Shown here: piece by piece, positions 1-6,941 of the stretch
Position numbering within the stretch: position 1 is the stretch's first letter
How the letters are laid out: each line of letters opens with the position of its first letter
From: an uncultured Lachnospiraceae bacterium
Lineage (GTDB): Bacteria; Bacillota; Clostridia; Lachnospirales; Lachnospiraceae
Direction: 5' to 3'
Length of the DNA stretch: 30,555 nucleotides
Assembly: GCA_910579685.1 (NCBI GenBank)
Contig: CAJTVN010000043.1
Location: 1 to 30,555, forward strand
The notes under the pieces: generated by a model
What the model saw: the letters and a program-made list of their open reading frames with translations, nothing else
Database searches by the model: none
Told to the model about the DNA's origin: nothing
Program-made: the position numbers and the translations under genes

Positions 1-1
1 G

Positions 2-127
2 AAGGACTTGCAGGAACTCTTGGGACACTCTGACGTGAGTACCACAATGAATGTGTATGCCCATGCCACAAGGGAGGCAAAGCGGACTTCCGCAAGGCTC
101 TTGGATAAGGTGGCAGGCAACGATTAG
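2..127 (+). CDS. Tyrosine recombinase/integrase, C-terminal fragment (cut by window start)
   Basis: The reading frame is open from the window edge to a TAG stop and encodes 41 residues. They include LLGHSDVSTTMNVYAHAT, the C-terminal catalytic block of phage/Tn916-type tyrosine recombinases. The H of LGHS is the second active-site His, and the Y of the NVYAH segment is the tyrosine nucleophile. The enzyme would integrate or excise a mobile element by site-specific recombination. Because int genes usually sit at one end of their element, the element probably extends to the left of the window and its attachment site should lie just downstream. Only the end of the gene is visible, so neither the element type nor the start can be given. 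Confidence 0.88.
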   Translation, partial: KDLQELLGHSDVSTTMNVYAHATREAKRTSARLLDKVAGND

Positions 128-433
128 ATACATTCAGAAAAAACTTTCCCTTGTAAACTGCCCATAAGGGCAAAAACAAGGGAAAATACATATCAATTCA
201 CTGTATGAGGCTTAAAAAGTCTTGAAAAATAAGGAAAGTTCAAGTAATTCATCTGCAAAATCCCGATTTTGCTCTCCATTTCTTAAAAATCTCAATTTAC
301 ATATATAATTATAATTTACTTTTAACAAGGACACAACAGCAAAGTAAGATAAGAAAAGTGCAGGGTAGTAAAAGAGAAAAGCTTGGTTTTTGCAGGAAAT
401 CCGCATTTCCTGATATAAAGGAAGTGCGGGTTT
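128..433. other. Gene-free, AT-rich stretch between integrase and lipoprotein gene
   Basis: I see no convincing gene here. The region contains a strong hairpin at 145-185 and an 8-bp inverted repeat at 393-412 (CAGGAAAT, loop CCGC, ATTTCCTG). The hairpin at 393-412 lies just past the stop of the minus-strand lipoprotein gene but has no clear U-tract. The AT-rich segment around 290-330 could hold the attachment site of the element to the left, but the partner repeat is outside the window. A 64-codon minus-strand frame exists here but has no ribosome binding site or recognisable features. Confidence 0.5.
138..185 (-). terminator. Intrinsic terminator, probably for the minus-strand lipoprotein transcript
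   Basis: An outer stem pairs 145-154 with 176-185 and an inner stem pairs 159-163 (TGCCC) with 168-172 (GGGCA). Read on the minus strand, the hairpin is followed by a run of six T at 143-138, the usual Rho-independent layout. It could also stop plus-strand integrase transcripts, but on that side there is no U-run. Confidence 0.65.
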
Positions 434-1366
434 TCAGTCGCAAACGATAACTTCGTCCATTGCATCTAAAGAGGTTCCAAATGCAAAATAAATTGAATTA
501 GCCGGGTTAAATGAAAGCTCATAAAAAGCATCGTAACCATCCTTTGCAACCTTGAACAGGATGCTGTTTCCGGTATAGCCATATACATCCAGATCGGAAA
601 TAAGATCACCGCCAGTCACCCAAACCGTCCAGTTACTTCCTTCAACACCATAGGCACAGGTTTCCGTCCTTTCAACACCGACGCATGCGCCCCGATCTTC
701 ATCAAAGATCCACTGTCCTTCGAATTTCTCAAAAACGTCATTGAGGCCAGGATCCGCCAAATCTATGCTTTCCTGAATTGCGGGCGGAATCGTAAAGGGT
801 TCGTTTCTGACATCTGCCAAATATCCGGCAAGGATGTATGCTCTTGCCCGTGTCATTTCTTCTGCGGTTGAATTTTCTAATTGCGGCTGAAGGCTTCCGC
901 CAAAAGCCGCCGCACCGGCGCCTCTTATATTTTCTTCTTTTCTTTTAATCCATGCCCGTTGCTCGTCAAGCACTTTTGCTTTTGTCTCGCCATCCAGTTC
1001 CTCGCTCAATCTGCGCCACAAAGAATTGAGTTCGTCATCCCAGAGCTGATACCACTGTGCGGTAAGCTGATTCATTTCCTGTTGTCCCATACTGCCCCAA
1101 TCCGCATTTTCATATTCACAGGACATAACCTCCACCTTTGCAAGTTCATCTTGAATACTTTCGGTTTCACTTATTTCTTTTATATCACTCCCATCTTCCG
1201 TATCACGCCCCTGTTCTGCATCATTCACGGCTTCTGTATGCTGATTTTCTGCCGGTTGAGGCTGCTCAGAGATAGAAAATTGTATTTTATCCGTTTTCGC
1301 ACCGCAGGCGCTGCAAAACAAAATAAATATTATACTCCATAATATTGTTATTCCTCTTCTTTTCAT
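434..1366 (-). CDS. Lipoprotein with LprI/DUF1311-like domain
   Basis: The chosen start (ATG ending at 1366, MKRRG...) has an AGAGG ribosome binding site nine bases upstream. A hydrophobic signal segment ends in a lipobox, LFCSAC, so the protein should be lipid-anchored on the outer face of the membrane. An acidic, low-complexity linker follows. The middle part (MNQLTAQWYQLWDDELNSLW, then LDEQRAWIKRKEE and later RARAYILAGYL) fits the helical DUF1311/LprI family, known for lysozyme inhibition in some bacteria. The C-terminal third is unrecognised. The frame is open upstream to 1486, but that extension would place a charged tail before the signal peptide and is unlikely. The specific function is unknown. 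Confidence 0.8.
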   Translation of the reverse strand: MKRRGITILWSIIFILFCSACGAKTDKIQFSISEQPQPAENQHTEAVNDAEQGRDTEDGSDIKEISETESIQDELAKVEVMSCEYENADWGSMGQQEMNQLTAQWYQLWDDELNSLWRRLSEELDGETKAKVLDEQRAWIKRKEENIRGAGAAAFGGSLQPQLENSTAEEMTRARAYILAGYLADVRNEPFTIPPAIQESIDLADPGLNDVFEKFEGQWIFDEDRGACVGVERTETCAYGVEGSNWTVWVTGGDLISDLDVYGYTGNSILFKVAKDGYDAFYELSFNPANSIYFAFGTSLDAMDEVIVCD

Positions 1367-1533
1367 AAACTTCATCCTCTTTCTCTTGGATTGGAAATTG
1401 CCGGTCTCTACGACGTACTGCCTTTTGCAGCAGCTATCATTATAGTCTGTTTTTAGCCGGAATACAACATCAGAGCGGGAAATCAAACGTGCCGGACACG
1501 AAAAGGGAAAGGCTTTGGAATCCCCCTTTGTGT

Positions 1534-2328
1534 TTACTGCTTATGGATGCGCCGCCAGCATCGAAACAAGCACAGCCACTGGATATACAGCGTGACGCCG
1601 TCCTCATGGGCGGGAGGCAGGCCTGCCTGCTTGAGCGCTGCAAAAGCCTGTCTTTTGGTGAGAAGCCCCTGCCTGCCCCAGATACCGTATTTCATGGAAT
1701 ACCGGATAAATTTCCGGTAGGATGGAAAATCACGGCGCATGAGATCAGGCTTTTCTTTGCGGGAAAAATGCACAAGAACGGGACTGGTATGGGGCATGGG
1801 ATGAAAATCCTCCCTGCGGAAATAATACAGGATCTCCATGTCCCATCCGGTTTTCAGGAGCAGGGATTTTTCGCTTTCTCTGGGAAGCCCCAAAAACCGC
1901 ATGACGGCGCCTTTTTCCATAATGATCCAGATATCCTCCGGCGGATTGGGAGTCTGCGTCAGCTTCTCCACAATCTGCGAGGTGATAAAGAAGGGAATGT
2001 TGGAAAAAACTTTGTAGCCGCCCTTCTGCGGCAGAGGATAGTTCAGGAAATCCCCGAAAACAAGCTTCAAATTATCCAGGTGGGAGAGTTTTGCCCTTGC
2101 ATAGTCGAACAGCTTTCGGTCAATCTCCACGGAATAAACAGAGCCGCTTTCCCTGCAGAGCGCCTCTGTGAGATGGCCTTTTCCGGTACCGATCTCCAGG
2201 ACGGTGTCAGTTTTGGCAAGCCTGGCAAGGCGGATGATTTGCCGGATCAGCCTTCGGTCTGTGAGGAAATTCTGAGAGTCGGACAGGTGATTCTGATAAT
2301 TGTAGTTTGGTGTTCTGTTTTTTTGCAT
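1534..2328 (-). CDS. erm: Erm-family 23S rRNA adenine N6-methyltransferase
   Basis: The 264-residue protein has the KsgA/Erm layout. It begins with the SQNFLTD segment, followed by SAM-binding motif I (LEIGTGKGHLT), an acidic residue in the SVEID motif II, the GDF segment, and the catalytic motif IV as SNIPFF. Erm enzymes use N-I-P-Y/F there, and similar spacing is seen in ErmB. Members methylate A2058 of 23S rRNA and give macrolide-lincosamide-streptogramin B resistance. The ATG has an ideal GAAGGAGG site six bases upstream. A roughly 390-nt leader with a terminator precedes it, suggesting attenuation control. The gene is close to a recombinase end, so acquisition is plausible. Which Erm class it belongs to, and whether it confers resistance, cannot be told by eye. 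Confidence 0.85.
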   Translation of the reverse strand: MQKNRTPNYNYQNHLSDSQNFLTDRRLIRQIIRLARLAKTDTVLEIGTGKGHLTEALCRESGSVYSVEIDRKLFDYARAKLSHLDNLKLVFGDFLNYPLPQKGGYKVFSNIPFFITSQIVEKLTQTPNPPEDIWIIMEKGAVMRFLGLPRESEKSLLLKTGWDMEILYYFRREDFHPMPHTSPVLVHFSRKEKPDLMRRDFPSYRKFIRYSMKYGIWGRQGLLTKRQAFAALKQAGLPPAHEDGVTLYIQWLCLFRCWRRIHKQ

Positions 2329-2500
2329 GATTTGCCTCCTTCAAATAGACGTAAGCTATGTTCTTTGCAGAATATTGGTCGGCGGACAGGAAAGATCCCT
2401 GTTTGCCGGGAACGGGAAAAAGGCAAATAAAAAGCAGGATAAACACTCATGAAACGAGTCTTTTCCTGCGAAAATGAAAATCCCGCAACGGGAGCGGGAG
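2329..2500 (-). promoter_or_regulatory. Candidate attenuator leader of the erm gene
   Basis: After the terminator at 2477-2499, the leader can fold further. TTTGCC pairs with GGCAAA, and CAGG pairs with CCTG. A start codon ending at 2450 has an AGGAAAAG-like site upstream and opens a reading frame that runs out of frame into the erm start. This is the general design of translationally or transcriptionally attenuated resistance genes, but no classic short Erm leader peptide is evident. Regulation by attenuation is therefore an inference. Confidence 0.4.
2477..2499 (-). terminator. Intrinsic terminator/attenuator upstream of erm
   Basis: On the minus strand TCCCGC (2499-2494) pairs with GCGGGA (2486-2481) around a seven-base loop and is followed by TTTTCATTTT. 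It lies 150 nt upstream of the erm start and downstream of a good minus-strand promoter. No gene is seen between promoter and hairpin, so it is more likely a conditional attenuator than the end of another unit. Confidence 0.6.
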
Positions 2501-2724
2501 TCAAATCAGGCAAAAAGCCAGTACACAACAGACGACAAAGCCTTTGGCAAAGCCGTCCAATGGTCTGTTTGACAGGGTATGACAATTTGTATCCGCACGC
2601 AAAAAAATCCCATTTAACATGAGACTATGAAACTGCTTTTTACTGCCCCTGAATACGGGTGCGTGCGAAACGATTACAAATTCCCATTCCAAACCGCCTT
2701 TCAACCATTCTGTTGTACGCTTTA

Positions 2725-2753
2725 ACATTAACACGGGGAGGGGGCGGAGTCAA
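2725..2753 (-). promoter_or_regulatory. Candidate promoter for the erm leader transcript
   Basis: On the minus strand, TTGACT (2753-2748) is followed 17 bases later by TAATGT (2730-2725). This sigma-A-like pair lies about 400 nt upstream of erm and 225 nt upstream of the intrinsic terminator. Confidence 0.45.
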
Positions 2754-2817
2754 TAATAATTTCTTTGGCCTCATGGAAAGCGGCCACTTCATTCCTTTTT
2801 TCTGCGGCAGATGTGAT

Positions 2818-2864
2818 AAAAAGGGCATCGCAGTCGTCTGATACAATGAGTTTGCGATGCCCTT
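2818..2864 (-). terminator. Intrinsic terminator after the SAM methyltransferase gene
   Basis: A perfect 12-bp inverted repeat pairs AAGGGCATCGCA (2821-2832) with TGCGATGCCCTT (2853-2864). Read on the minus strand it is followed by a T-run (2822-2818). It lies 42 nt past the stop of the methyltransferase gene. Confidence 0.8.
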
Positions 2865-2905
2865 GGCATTATTGTTTACCGGTTATGATAAAGCTCCCGG
2901 GCCCT

Positions 2906-3718
2906 TCAGTTGTCCTTAAAAATCTGCTTCCTGTAGCGATACACGTCTCCGCCCAGAGAACTTGTGTAATGGAACTCTTCAAAGCCTCGCATCAGGAGTT
3001 CTCTGTCAGGTGCACATTTTCGGCTCTCCTCACCGGGGCAGTCGAGCACCCAGCCGCCGGATTTCACCACGCGGAAAATTTCGGAAAGCTCAGTATCGTA
3101 ATTGTCCCCCACAACATGGCCTGACATCACGATATCGAAGGTATTGTCCGGATATGGCAGACTGTGGGCCATTCCGTCCACCACTCTGATATTTTTGATT
3201 TTTTCCTGACGTATCTTATCCCGCAGATATTGCCGAAGACAATCTACCGGCTCGCTGGCATAAACCTCTTCGGCTCTTTCGGCAGCGGTAAAAGCCAATC
3301 TGCCGGAACCGCTCCCTATGTCAAGGACGGTTTTTCCCTGAAAGTCCGCCAGTTCAAAGAGCCGCTTTTTATCCCATGCATAAATAAAATCACACTGTGT
3401 ATCCATTCTTTCCGGTGTTGTGTAAATCACAAAATCCTCCACACGGGAAAGAACATATAATTCGGCATCCCGGACTGTTGAAGCGTCGGCCGTCTTTGGG
3501 CTTTTTTCATCCAGCGCCTTTACGATCGCACTGCACTCGGGACATTTGTGCAAAAAATACCACCGGACTGCGGGATTTGCAAGGAGCGCAATCCCAAGCT
3601 GCTGCGAAAGCTTTTTGTCCTGTTCCGATGACTTTAAAAGGATTCTGAGTTGAAAACGCTCCATCAAAAGAAAGCTGTTAAACGAGTATTCCTCTACATT
3701 GATCCAGTTTAATGACAT
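2906..3718 (-). CDS. Class I SAM-dependent methyltransferase
   Basis: The 270-residue protein has a central Rossmann methyltransferase domain. Motif I is VLDIGSGSGRL, an acidic residue follows in the YASEPVD segment, then DGMAHSLPYPDNTFDIVMSG (motifs III/IV, Methyltransf_11 style) and the EIFRVVKSGGWVLDC strand. The first about 120 residues are helical and unrecognised, with a CPEC pair near residue 55. The start was placed at MSLNW because GGAGG lies five bases upstream; an ATG 18 bases earlier lacks a good site. The gene is a single-gene unit between its own promoter and terminator. The substrate is unknown; small-molecule and rRNA methylation both remain possible. Confidence 0.82.
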   Translation of the reverse strand: MSLNWINVEEYSFNSFLLMERFQLRILLKSSEQDKKLSQQLGIALLANPAVRWYFLHKCPECSAIVKALDEKSPKTADASTVRDAELYVLSRVEDFVIYTTPERMDTQCDFIYAWDKKRLFELADFQGKTVLDIGSGSGRLAFTAAERAEEVYASEPVDCLRQYLRDKIRQEKIKNIRVVDGMAHSLPYPDNTFDIVMSGHVVGDNYDTELSEIFRVVKSGGWVLDCPGEESRKCAPDRELLMRGFEEFHYTSSLGGDVYRYRKQIFKDN

Positions 3719-4026
3719 AAAACCCTCCATTTTCATATTCCAGACTTATTTGTCAGATGCTGTCTGCAGGGAGGGTAAGCGTCGGACACTCTTTGTGCGA
3801 AGTATCCTTATTCGATGCGATCCCTCCTGCCTGCCGTGTTTTCCAAAACGATATTCCTCATATGATAACACCCCTTTCTCTTTTTTCCCGCAGGCGGCGA
3901 GTCAGTCGGACACGCTTCCCGCACTTGTATTCTATCATATGCAAATATCAATGTCTACGGATTCCCATCGCCGCATAGGGACGTGCAGGTGGATAATATA
4001 TTGATAAAAAAACAGGACAAACAAAA
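3719..4026. other. Intergenic leader and divergent promoter region
   Basis: This gene-free stretch holds the minus-strand promoter at 3929-3957 and an approximately 200-nt untranslated leader for the methyltransferase gene. The nonamer GTCGGACAC occurs twice in direct orientation (3781-3789 and 3905-3913). I found no convincing riboswitch fold or coding frame. Confidence 0.45.
3929..3957 (-). promoter_or_regulatory. Promoter for the SAM methyltransferase gene
   Basis: On the minus strand TAGACA (3957-3952) and TAGAAT (3934-3929) are separated by 17 bases; each box matches five of six consensus positions. Transcription would run through a roughly 200-nt leader to the gene start at 3718. Confidence 0.6.
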
Positions 4027-4242
4027 ATGGAAAAGAGGGAGATAAGAATAGACGGGAGCCTTGACAGGGAGGAAAAGCGGAGAGAATTTGTCCGGCAGAT
4101 CGAAAATCCTTGTCTTTACAGGCAGGGAGAATATATGGTCAGCCTTAAGTTTGCGGATACGGATGCGACCCTTGAAGACCGGATTTTGGAGTATCTGGAA
4201 CATGTGGAAGGGGAGGAGGCGCCCTGGGAGCTTTTGCACTAA
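4027..4242 (+). CDS. Small hypothetical protein (71 aa)
   Basis: The protein is short, charged and soluble, with no signal peptide or membrane segment. It begins MEKREIRIDGSLDREEKRRE and ends in an acidic helix (LEDRILEYLEHVEGEEAPWE). An AGGA site lies about ten bases upstream of the ATG. The next gene, 94 bases on, encodes a Cys-rich small protein on the same strand, so the two may be co-transcribed. I do not recognise the family. The coding reality rests on the start, the clean stop and the neighbour. Confidence 0.6.
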   Translation: MEKREIRIDGSLDREEKRREFVRQIENPCLYRQGEYMVSLKFADTDATLEDRILEYLEHVEGEEAPWELLH

Positions 4243-4336
4243 TACGGGACGTCACCGGTTTAAAGCGTTTGACAGGGCATTCCTGTCAGGTTATGATGGT
4301 TGCAGAAGTAAAGCGGATCAGAGGAGGCGGGACAAA

Positions 4337-4537
4337 ATGGCAGTGAAAAAAGGGAAAAATCAGTCCGGTGTCTGTGAGCAGTGCAGCAATTATGTGTATG
4401 ATGAGGATTATGAATGCTATGTCTGCGAGGTCAGTCTGGACGAGGACGAGATGGCAAGGTTTCTTGCGGACAAGGTCAGGGACTGCCCGTATTATCAGTC
4501 CGGCGACGAGTATCTGGTGGTGCGCAGGCAGATGTAG
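4337..4537 (+). CDS. Small Cys-rich protein, DUF6472-like
   Basis: The 66-residue protein has CEQC, then ECYVCEV, then DCPYY, a pattern that could bind one zinc ion. It also has the acidic stretch DEDEMARFLAD and the tail GDEYLVVRRQM. From memory this matches a small family widespread in Lachnospiraceae, annotated DUF6472, of unknown role. The ATG at 4337 follows GGAGG by nine bases. A longer in-frame opening back to 4061 overlaps the upstream gene and is not needed. Confidence 0.8.
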   Translation: MAVKKGKNQSGVCEQCSNYVYDEDYECYVCEVSLDEDEMARFLADKVRDCPYYQSGDEYLVVRRQM

Positions 4538-4580
4538 GGGAAATCAGAGGGGAATCGGCGTCGCTTCTGATCCTGGCAGA

Positions 4581-5159
4581 TCAGACAAGCGTGAGAGTAA
4601 AGCCAACGACATTTTCATCTGCTGCGGTATATGGAACATGATCTCCCGCATCATTGAGATAGAAGTCCAACAGTGCGGCGATCAGGTCTGTGTCTGTTAA
4701 TTCTTCTTCTCCGTGTTGTACACTGAGGGTGTTATCCGTCGTCACAACAATGTGTGAAACCGTCTCTGGGGATGGCGCCTCCAGCGCTGTGTCCTCTCGA
4801 AAAAGAATGTAGGTAATGTAGGGGCCGAAAACAAAACGGTTTGGGAGGACATAGAGAAAGCGGCGTTCTTCATCGCCCGCAATTTCACACACGTCATAGC
4901 CGCCGCGCTCCGGGCTGCGGCCTCCGCATACACCGATCACATCGCCGGTCTTTCCGGTGAACTCCCAGCATCCCGGAAGATTTGTGGTACAGACAACATG
5001 AGTGTCCTCAATATAGCGGACGTCCTCTACTGTCAAAACGGTTGACCCGCCGTTTTCAAGCTGGTAAAACGGCAGCGTTTTTTTTGCTTTGCACCCGGTG
5101 GGTAAGAGAAGCAGCAGGGGCAGAAGCAGAAATATTTTATTTCGAAAATTGGTCCGCAT
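4581..5159 (-). CDS. Putative lipoprotein of unknown function
   Basis: The 192-residue protein begins with a basic N-terminus, a leucine-rich signal segment and a lipobox LPTGC, so it should be anchored outside the membrane. The mature part is mostly beta-like, with many acidic and aromatic residues and four further cysteines at about residues 57, 64, 78 and 91. No catalytic motif was recognised. The AGGAG site lies about 12 bases before the ATG. The gene converges with the small Cys-rich gene and diverges from the defence-like operon. Function unknown. Confidence 0.72.
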   Translation of the reverse strand: MRTNFRNKIFLLLPLLLLLPTGCKAKKTLPFYQLENGGSTVLTVEDVRYIEDTHVVCTTNLPGCWEFTGKTGDVIGVCGGRSPERGGYDVCEIAGDEERRFLYVLPNRFVFGPYITYILFREDTALEAPSPETVSHIVVTTDNTLSVQHGEEELTDTDLIAALLDFYLNDAGDHVPYTAADENVVGFTLTLV

Positions 5160-5296
5160 TATGTCTGACGTCTCCTTTTTTATTGTCTGTGGGGCACGGC
5201 GGGATCAAATCTATTATGCGGTTCTGCACTGGATTTTTCAAGCGTTTTGATATCATTTCCATAGATATGTTTCGTGGAATTTGTATATTAGATTTA

Positions 5297-5325
5297 TTGC
5301 TGATTTTTAATATAAGGAATATAAT
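5297..5325 (+). promoter_or_regulatory. Promoter of the antitoxin-like/DUF262/ATPase operon
   Basis: TTGCTG (5297-5302) and a perfect TATAAT (5320-5325) are separated by 17 bases in an AT-rich stretch. The first start codon with a strong ribosome binding site follows at 5379. Confidence 0.65.
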
Positions 5326-5378
5326 GTTCTCATAAACACATGCAAAACAACTGCGGTATGTTTACAGGGAGGAGTATT

Positions 5379-5549
5379 ATGGCAGAACAGGTTTTAATTC
5401 AATTAAAATTGCCTGAACAGACAATAACAAGGACAGAAGCAAAAAAAGCTTTTTATGGATTACGAAAGCAGGCAGCTGATGTTCCGGAAATGTTGCTTGA
5501 TGAAATTAATGTTGAAATTATGACAGTAAGGTCGGAAGGAAAAAGATAG
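5379..5549 (+). CDS. Small antitoxin-like protein (56 aa)
   Basis: The ATG at 5379 follows GGGAGGAG by four bases; an upstream in-frame ATG at 5340 has no such site. The protein MAEQVLIQLKLPEQ... ends in LDEINVEIMTVRSEGKR. That resembles the C-terminal DEINxEI..AR helix found in many small type II antitoxins, such as the partners of PIN toxins. No complete toxin gene follows; only a short broken frame (5557-5661) separates it from the DUF262 gene. It may be an orphan antitoxin or a small accessory of the defence operon. The resemblance is by eye and weak. Confidence 0.55.
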   Translation: MAEQVLIQLKLPEQTITRTEAKKAFYGLRKQAADVPEMLLDEINVEIMTVRSEGKR

Positions 5550-5556
5550 ATAGCGC

Positions 5557-5661
5557 GAAGAGGCAATACGGATAGATCTTGATGCGGTTAGCCAGTATGG
5601 GGTAGAAGTGTCTCCACAACTCGCAGAAGGATGGCAATATCAGGTTTTGGCAAAGATTTGA
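5557..5661 (+). pseudogene. Possible remnant reading frame after the antitoxin-like gene
   Basis: A frame with no start codon reads EEAIRIDLDAVSQYGVEVSP and continues to a TGA at 5659-5661. It overlaps the annotated start of the DUF262 gene. Its amino-acid texture is protein-like, so it may be the stump of a deleted toxin or a frameshifted tail of the preceding gene. Chance cannot be excluded over 35 codons. Confidence 0.25.
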
Positions 5662-6941
5662 GAGAGTATGAGACAAAAATGAGGGCGTGTATGGACGTTA
5701 AGTTGCGTGAAGAGATAAACAGGCTGATCGAGATAGGAAGCGGAAAAAAGATTATCCGGACATCGACAGTTGTGCGGCTGCTAAATGATTTAAACAGCAA
5801 TACGCAGGATGAATACGAGGGAGCGATTGACTATTTGGAAAGCAGAGGGATTGGTTTGGAAGTGGATGATTCGGAGAGAAAACCATTTCTGGATTCCAGT
5901 AAAATCTCAATTACCCCCAGAACATTGAGCGTGGAAGCGATTGTAAAAAAGATAAAGTATGGAGAAATAAATTTGGACACAGAATTCCAGAGGAAGAGGA
6001 GCCTGTGGAAAGATGATGTAAAAAGCCAGTTAATCGAATCGTTTATGGTACAACTGCCGATTCCTCCCATGTATTTTGATGGAAAAAGGGAGGACAGCTG
6101 GCTGGTCATAGATGGTCTGCAGCGTCTTTGTACGCTCAAAGAGTTTATACTGGATAAGAAATTAGTGCTATCTGAATTGGAATATCTGTCCGATTATAAT
6201 GGCTGTAAATTTGATGATTTGCCAAGAATATATCAGCGCAGAGTTGAGGAGGCACAGATTGCGTTTTATCTCATCCTGCCGGGAACACCGTCGGATGTAA
6301 AGTATAGCCTGTTTAAGCGGATTAATACGCCGGGACTGCGTTTAGAGCCGCAGGAAATCAGACATGCGCTGTATCAGGGCCGGGCAACCAAGTTTTTACA
6401 GGAACTTTCTGAAAATAAAATGTTCGGTATTGTTACGGATGGTGATGTACCATCGGAACGTATGCAGGATCGCGAGATGATATTGAGATATTTTGCGGTA
6501 AGATATCTGGGAGAGGATAAATACAAAGATCAGACATTGGATGGCTATCTCTGTGAGGCCATGGAATTTCTGAATCAGCAGAAGGATAACTTTTTTGAAG
6601 AAAACAGAGCGCTTTTTTTAAACACGTTAGAGTGCTGTTACAAAATTTTTGGAAAGCAGGCATTCCGAAGAATTTCCCAATCAAAACCGTTTGACAAGAA
6701 ACCAATCAATTCGGCTTTATTTGAGGCATGGATGAATGGCGTTTCAAAGCTGACTGATTGTCAAAGACAATCGCTGACAGATAGAAAGGATAAATTGAGG
6801 GAAAGATATATAGAAGAATTGGATAAAAGGAGTACCTTTAATGCGGATATCAGTTCGGGAAAGTATCGTTCCTTTGTAAGGAGAAACCGTACGATTGAAG
6901 AAATGATTGAGGAGATATTGAAGGATGATAAAAAAAATTAA
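5631..6941 (+). CDS. DUF262 (ParB-like) protein of a defence-type operon
   Basis: The protein is up to 436 residues. It carries the ParB/sulfiredoxin-like DUF262 core: FQRKRSLWK at residues 119-127 and the signature I-DGLQR at 160-165, which fits the DGxQR nucleotide-binding/hydrolase motif of GmrSD-type enzymes. The C-terminal half is helical and lacks the HNH (DUF1524) nuclease of full GmrSD proteins. The start is uncertain: the ATG at 5631 has a site too close, while an in-frame ATG at 5691 has GAGGG five bases upstream and could be the true start. The gene overlaps the ATPase gene by 17 nt, so the two are translationally coupled. The likely role is sensing or nucleotide-dependent effector activity in anti-phage defence. 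Confidence 0.85.
   Translation: MAISGFGKDLREYETKMRACMDVKLREEINRLIEIGSGKKIIRTSTVVRLLNDLNSNTQDEYEGAIDYLESRGIGLEVDDSERKPFLDSSKISITPRTLSVEAIVKKIKYGEINLDTEFQRKRSLWKDDVKSQLIESFMVQLPIPPMYFDGKREDSWLVIDGLQRLCTLKEFILDKKLVLSELEYLSDYNGCKFDDLPRIYQRRVEEAQIAFYLILPGTPSDVKYSLFKRINTPGLRLEPQEIRHALYQGRATKFLQELSENKMFGIVTDGDVPSERMQDREMILRYFAVRYLGEDKYKDQTLDGYLCEAMEFLNQQKDNFFEENRALFLNTLECCYKIFGKQAFRRISQSKPFDKKPINSALFEAWMNGVSKLTDCQRQSLTDRKDKLRERYIEELDKRSTFNADISSGKYRSFVRRNRTIEEMIEEILKDDKKN

Noticed and set aside
212..406. Minus-strand 64-codon frame after the integrase
   Set aside because: It has no ribosome binding site or recognisable motif and sits in an AT-rich region where chance frames are common.
1489..2430. 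Plus-strand frame of 313 codons opposite erm
   Set aside because: The opposite strand encodes a full Erm protein with a perfect ribosome binding site; this frame is its shadow.
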